Shown here: in pieces, positions 61,167 to 64,000 of the stretch | Position numbering within the stretch: position 1 is the stretch's first letter | Layout: each line of letters begins with the position of its first letter | NCBI RefSeq assembly: GCF_000355695.1 | Contig: NC_020891.1 | Coordinates: 1,240,001-1,304,000 of the forward strand | Reading direction: 5' to 3' | DNA from: Clavibacter nebraskensis NCPPB 2581 | Lineage (GTDB): Bacteria > Actinomycetota > Actinomycetes > Actinomycetales > Microbacteriaceae | DNA: 64,000 nucleotides | The notes under the pieces: generated by a model | What the model saw: only the letters and a program-made list of their open reading frames with translations | Databases searched by the model: none | What the model was told of the DNA's origin: nothing | Translations under genes and position numbers: made by a program

Positions 61167-61172
61167 TAGACT
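61167..61172 (+). promoter_or_regulatory. -10 box TAGACT, leaderless promoter
   Basis: TAGACT, six bases, then ATG at 61179, immediately downstream of the permease gene. Confidence 0.55.
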
Positions 61173-61178
61173 GAGGGC

Positions 61179-61466
61179 ATGGTCATCCTCAGCATCGAAC
61201 AGGCCCCCGGAAGCCCGTCGCAGGGCGGCGGCACCGACACCCTCGACCGCGAGCTCGAGGAGCTCCTCGAGCAGGAGACGATCGAGCCCGGCGACCACGA
61301 GCGCTTCTCGCACTACGTGAAGAAGGACAAGATCCTCGAGTCCGCGATCAGCGGCAAGCCCGTGAAGGCGCTCTGCGGCAAGAAGTGGCTGCCCGGTCGC
61401 GACCCGCAGAAGTTCCCGGTCTGCCCCGACTGCAAGCGCATCTACGAGAACATGAAGCCCGAGTAG
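61179..61466 (+). CDS. DUF3039 domain protein (putative zinc-binding)
   Basis: 95 residues. 'LLEQETIEPGDHERFSHYVKKDKILESAISG' and 'ALCGKKWLPGRDP' plus 'VCPDCKRIYE' form the DUF3039 signature. Cys66, Cys82, Cys85 and His45 could bind zinc, as in a treble clef. The family is confined to actinobacteria and is often found near an exonuclease or helicase gene; no such partner is here. Its role is unknown. It converges on pncB with 24 bp between stops. Confidence 0.9.
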   Translation: MVILSIEQAPGSPSQGGGTDTLDRELEELLEQETIEPGDHERFSHYVKKDKILESAISGKPVKALCGKKWLPGRDPQKFPVCPDCKRIYENMKPE

Positions 61467-61490
61467 GTCCCACCCGCGGCGCCGTGCAGG

Positions 61491-62807
61491 TCAGACGGCC
61501 GCGCTCTCCTCGGTCGGGATCGCCGGGTCGCCGGCGCGCAGCCGGAAGGCCTGCGCCGGGAGGTCGCGGACGACCTCGGCGTGATGGGCGCGAGCCGCGG
61601 CGGTGCCCGCGCGGCCGAGCCAACGCGGATCCGGCTCGCCGCCCTCCGCCAGCGTGACGACGAGGTCGCGATCGCCGGGGAGCGGCACCGGGTGCTGTCC
61701 CACGGTGACGAGCTCGCTCGTGGCGACCCCCTGCGCGTCATGGCGGCGGAGCGCGCCCTTGAGGCCGCCGCGGCTCTGCTTGCCCGTCGACCGCTTCGCG
61801 ACGGACACCCACTCGCCGTCCCCGCCCGTGTCGCGGTGGGCGACGAGCTTGAAGACCATGCCGGCGGCGGGTGCTCCGGATCCGGTGACGAGCGAGGTCC
61901 CGACCCCGTAGGAGTCCACCGGCGAGGCCGCGAGGCCCGCGATGCCGTGCTCGTCGAGGTCGTTGGTGACGGTGATCCGCGTGCCCGTGGCGCCGAGCGC
62001 GTCGAGCTGCGCGCGCACCTCGCCGACGAGCACCGGCAGGTCGCCCGAGTCGAGCCTCACGGCGCCGAGGCCGGGGCCGGCGACGCGGACCGCGGTCTCG
62101 ACCCCCTGCCGCACGTCGTAGGTGTCCACCAGCAGGGTCGTGCCGGCGCCGAGCGCGTCGACCTGGGCCCGGAACGCCTGCTCTTCGGTGTCGTGCAGGA
62201 GGGTGAAGGAGTGGGCGGCGGTGCCCATGGTCGGGACGCCCCACGTGCGGCCGGCCTCGAGGTTCGAGGTGGCGCTGAAGCCCGCGATGAACGCGGCGCG
62301 GGCGGCGGCGACGGCCGAGCGCTCGCCCGTCCGGCGGGATCCCATCTCGGCGAGCGGGCGTCCGCCGGCGACCTGCACCATGCGGGCTGCGGCGCTCGCG
62401 ACCGCGGAGTCGTAGTTGAGGACGCTGAGCACGAGCGTCTCGAGGATCACCCCGTCGGCGAAGGGCGCCTCGACCGTGAGGAGCGGGGAGCCCGGGAAGT
62501 AGACCTCGCCCTCGCGGTAGCCCGTGATGCGGCCGCGGAACCGGTAGTCGGCGAGCCAGGCCAGGGCCTCCTCGCCGACGACGCGCTCGGAGCGCAGGTA
62601 CTCGAGCTCGGCGTCGCCGAAGCGGAAGTCGCGGATGAGCTCGAGGAGGCGTCCGGTGCCCGCGACGACGCCGAAGCGGCGGCCGCTCGGGAGGCGCCGG
62701 GCGAAGCACTCGAAGACGCAGTCGCGGTCGTGGGTGCCCGCCTTCAGCGCTGCGTCGAGCATCGTCAGCTCGTACCGGTCGGTGAGGAGGGAGGTCGCCT
62801 GGTGCAC
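61491..62807 (-). CDS. pncB: Nicotinate phosphoribosyltransferase
   Basis: 438 residues from GTG 62807. 'LLTDRYELTMLDAAL' N-terminus, 'GEVYFPGSPLLTVEAPF' and the autophosphorylated His199 in 'GTAAHSFTL', followed by 'LDSGDL' and 'NDLDE' phosphate-binding segments: the pattern of actinobacterial PncB. It turns nicotinate and PRPP into nicotinate mononucleotide in the NAD salvage pathway. A TAGGCT box six bases before the GTG supports this start. It diverges from the photolyase gene; both appear to be leaderless. Confidence 0.93.
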   Translation of the reverse strand: MHQATSLLTDRYELTMLDAALKAGTHDRDCVFECFARRLPSGRRFGVVAGTGRLLELIRDFRFGDAELEYLRSERVVGEEALAWLADYRFRGRITGYREGEVYFPGSPLLTVEAPFADGVILETLVLSVLNYDSAVASAAARMVQVAGGRPLAEMGSRRTGERSAVAAARAAFIAGFSATSNLEAGRTWGVPTMGTAAHSFTLLHDTEEQAFRAQVDALGAGTTLLVDTYDVRQGVETAVRVAGPGLGAVRLDSGDLPVLVGEVRAQLDALGATGTRITVTNDLDEHGIAGLAASPVDSYGVGTSLVTGSGAPAAGMVFKLVAHRDTGGDGEWVSVAKRSTGKQSRGGLKGALRRHDAQGVATSELVTVGQHPVPLPGDRDLVVTLAEGGEPDPRWLGRAGTAAARAHHAEVVRDLPAQAFRLRAGDPAIPTEESAAV

Positions 62808-62813
62808 GCGCCC

Positions 62814-62819
62814 AGCCTA
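62814..62819 (-). promoter_or_regulatory. -10 box TAGGCT, leaderless promoter of pncB
   Basis: On the minus strand TAGGCT, six bases, then GTG at 62807. Confidence 0.6.
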
Positions 62820-62886
62820 GGGCGGCGCCCGGGAGGCGGCCCGATCCGCCGGGCGCACGGGCCGCGACGATGACGGGGGTGCGGCC

Positions 62887-62892
62887 TAGGTT
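62887..62892 (+). promoter_or_regulatory. -10 box TAGGTT, leaderless promoter of the photolyase
   Basis: TAGGTT, six bases, then ATG at 62899. Divergent to the pncB promoter 68 bp away. Confidence 0.55.
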
Positions 62893-62898
62893 CGTGCC

Positions 62899-64000
62899 AT
62901 GGAGCGCACGCGATGGATCCTCGCCGACCAGCTGGGCGACCACTTCGACGACGGCGGGCGGACGCTGCTCATCGAGTCACGGGGCCTGCTCGCCCGGCGG
63001 CCGTACCACCGGGCCAAAGCGCACCTCATCCTGTCGGGCATCCGGCACCGCGCGCGGGCGCTCGGCGACCGGGTCGAGTTCCACCAGGTGGACCACTACC
63101 GTGAGGTCGTCGCGGGGCGGGACGACCTGGAGGTCATCGACCCCACCTCCCGGGGTCTCCGGCGCCTGGTCGCGGAGATCGGCGCCCACGTGCTGCCGAG
63201 CCGCGGCTTCGTCACGAGCGAGCAGGAGTTCGCCGAGTGGATGGCCGGGCGCACGTCGAACCGGCTCGTCATGGAGGACTTCTACCGGTGGTCGCGCGCG
63301 CGCACCGGCACCCTCATGGACGACGACGACCCGGTCGGCGGCCGCTGGAACTACGACCACGACAACCGCGAACGGCCGCCGAAGGGGGCGGCGAACCTCG
63401 GCCTGCCCGAGCCGTGGTGGCCGGAGGAGGACGACATCGACGCCGAGGTCCGCGCCGACCTTGACGAGTGGGAGCGGAAGGGCCTCGTGCACTTCGTGGG
63501 CGAGGACGGGCCGCGGCGCTTCGCCGTCACGCCGGAGGAGGGGCGCCTGGCGCTCGACGACTTCGTGGCGAGCCGGCTCAACGACTTCGGCCCCTTCGAG
63601 GACGCGTCGCTCCGGGGCGACTGGACCATGGCCCACTCGCTGCTGAGCGCCACCATGAACATGGGCGTGCTGGATCCGGCGGACGTCATCGAGCGCATCG
63701 TCGCGGAGCACACGGCCGGCCGGGCGCCCATCCAGAGCGTCGAGGGCATCGTGCGGCAGATCATGGGCTGGCGCGACTACGTGTGGCACCTCTACTGGGC
63801 CTTCGAGGACGACTACACGTCCCAGAACCGGCTCGACGCGCATCGCGGCGTGCCGACCGCGCTGCAGGAGCTCGACGCGTCCGGCATCGAGGCCGCCTGC
63901 CTCTCCCACGTCGTCGACAAGGTCCGCACGCACGGCTGGGCGCACCACATCGAACGGCTCATGATCCTGGGCAACCTCGCGCTCCAGCGCGGCTACGACC
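62899..64000 (+). CDS. Cryptochrome/photolyase, FeS-BCP type (PhrB-like), 3' truncated by window edge
   Basis: The first 367 residues of a protein normally ~500 long. 'RWILADQLGDHFDDGG' opens the family; 'MEDFYRWSRARTGTLMDDDDPVGGRWNYDHDNR' is split between the antenna and catalytic domains; 'SVEGIVRQIMGWRDYVWHLYW' is the FAD-binding core. 'IEAACLSHVVDKV' supplies the first of the four Cys expected to ligate a [4Fe-4S] cluster; the other three lie beyond the window. Bacterial members repair (6-4) photoproducts with light. ATG 62899 is fixed by the leaderless -10 box. Confidence 0.9.
   Translation, partial: MERTRWILADQLGDHFDDGGRTLLIESRGLLARRPYHRAKAHLILSGIRHRARALGDRVEFHQVDHYREVVAGRDDLEVIDPTSRGLRRLVAEIGAHVLPSRGFVTSEQEFAEWMAGRTSNRLVMEDFYRWSRARTGTLMDDDDPVGGRWNYDHDNRERPPKGAANLGLPEPWWPEEDDIDAEVRADLDEWERKGLVHFVGEDGPRRFAVTPEEGRLALDDFVASRLNDFGPFEDASLRGDWTMAHSLLSATMNMGVLDPADVIERIVAEHTAGRAPIQSVEGIVRQIMGWRDYVWHLYWAFEDDYTSQNRLDAHRGVPTALQELDASGIEAACLSHVVDKVRTHGWAHHIERLMILGNLALQRGYD

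Noticed and set aside
1-64000. tRNA, rRNA, CRISPR arrays, insertion sequences and phage genes
   Set aside because: No T-loop consensus, regularly spaced repeats, transposase or integrase motifs, or phage structural motifs were found on either strand.

Overview
The window is about 64 kb of very GC-rich DNA (roughly 72-73% by eye) with dense coding, frequent 4-bp ATGA/GTGA gene overlaps and strong G/C third-position bias. The gene content (DUF2510 proteins, DUF3039, ClpS-DUF2017 pair, chvE-gguA-gguB sugar importer, CPA1 and BCCT transporters, SipW-type signal peptidase with alternate-signal secreted proteins, GH38 mannosidase locus, teichoic-acid-like genes) points to an actinobacterium of the Microbacteriaceae, most like Clavibacter. 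No rRNA, tRNA, CRISPR array, insertion sequence or phage gene was recognised.

Layout. 1-8.1 kb: end of a cupin regulator, a proline-rich DUF2510/PASTA membrane protein, the remnant of a CPA1 antiporter, an esterase plus ring-cleaving dioxygenase pair (resembling MhqD/MhqO), small conserved proteins, a PRISE-type reductase and a DUF418 membrane protein. 8.2-11.9 kb: a four-gene module of ABC ATPase, ABC-2 permease, NarL-type histidine kinase and response regulator. 12.2-16.3 kb: chvE-gguA-gguB sugar importer with a perfect 20-bp hairpin after chvE. 16.7-19.6 kb: three secreted proteins with SipW-type signals followed by their likely signal peptidase. 20-24.8 kb: an orphan sensor kinase, a BCCT osmolyte transporter and a diacylglycerol kinase-like lipid kinase. 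24.8-27.7 kb: a decay zone with an ATPase pseudogene, an alcohol dehydrogenase remnant and a truncated DinB gene around an intact fatty acid desaturase. 27.7-35.5 kb: ROK regulator, sugar-binding lipoprotein, two permeases and alpha-mannosidase.

35.7-40.7 kb: a heme-oxygenase-like di-iron protein with a CDGSH protein, a zinc metallopeptidase, an AlkD-like repair protein, an NAD-dependent epimerase, DUF2017 and ClpS. 40.7-44.5 kb: a second ABC plus two-component module on the minus strand, then an aminotransferase. 46-47.3 kb: an AT-richer patch with a lipoprotein and a secreted protein. 47.5-57.3 kb: an HtrA-type protease and a cell-surface polymer locus (two glycosyltransferases, a CDP-alcohol phosphatidyltransferase, a CDP-glycerol glycerophosphotransferase-like protein, ABC exporter and cytidylyltransferase). 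57.6-64 kb: an ABC ATPase with a ~400-residue disordered N-terminus and its permease, DUF3039, nicotinate phosphoribosyltransferase and a photolyase that runs off the end.

Two whole-window signals stand out. Nine genes have TANNNT exactly six bases before ATG/GTG, predicting leaderless transcripts. The palindrome GGATCC occurs about 95 times by eye, several-fold more than base composition predicts, and in all three codon registers.
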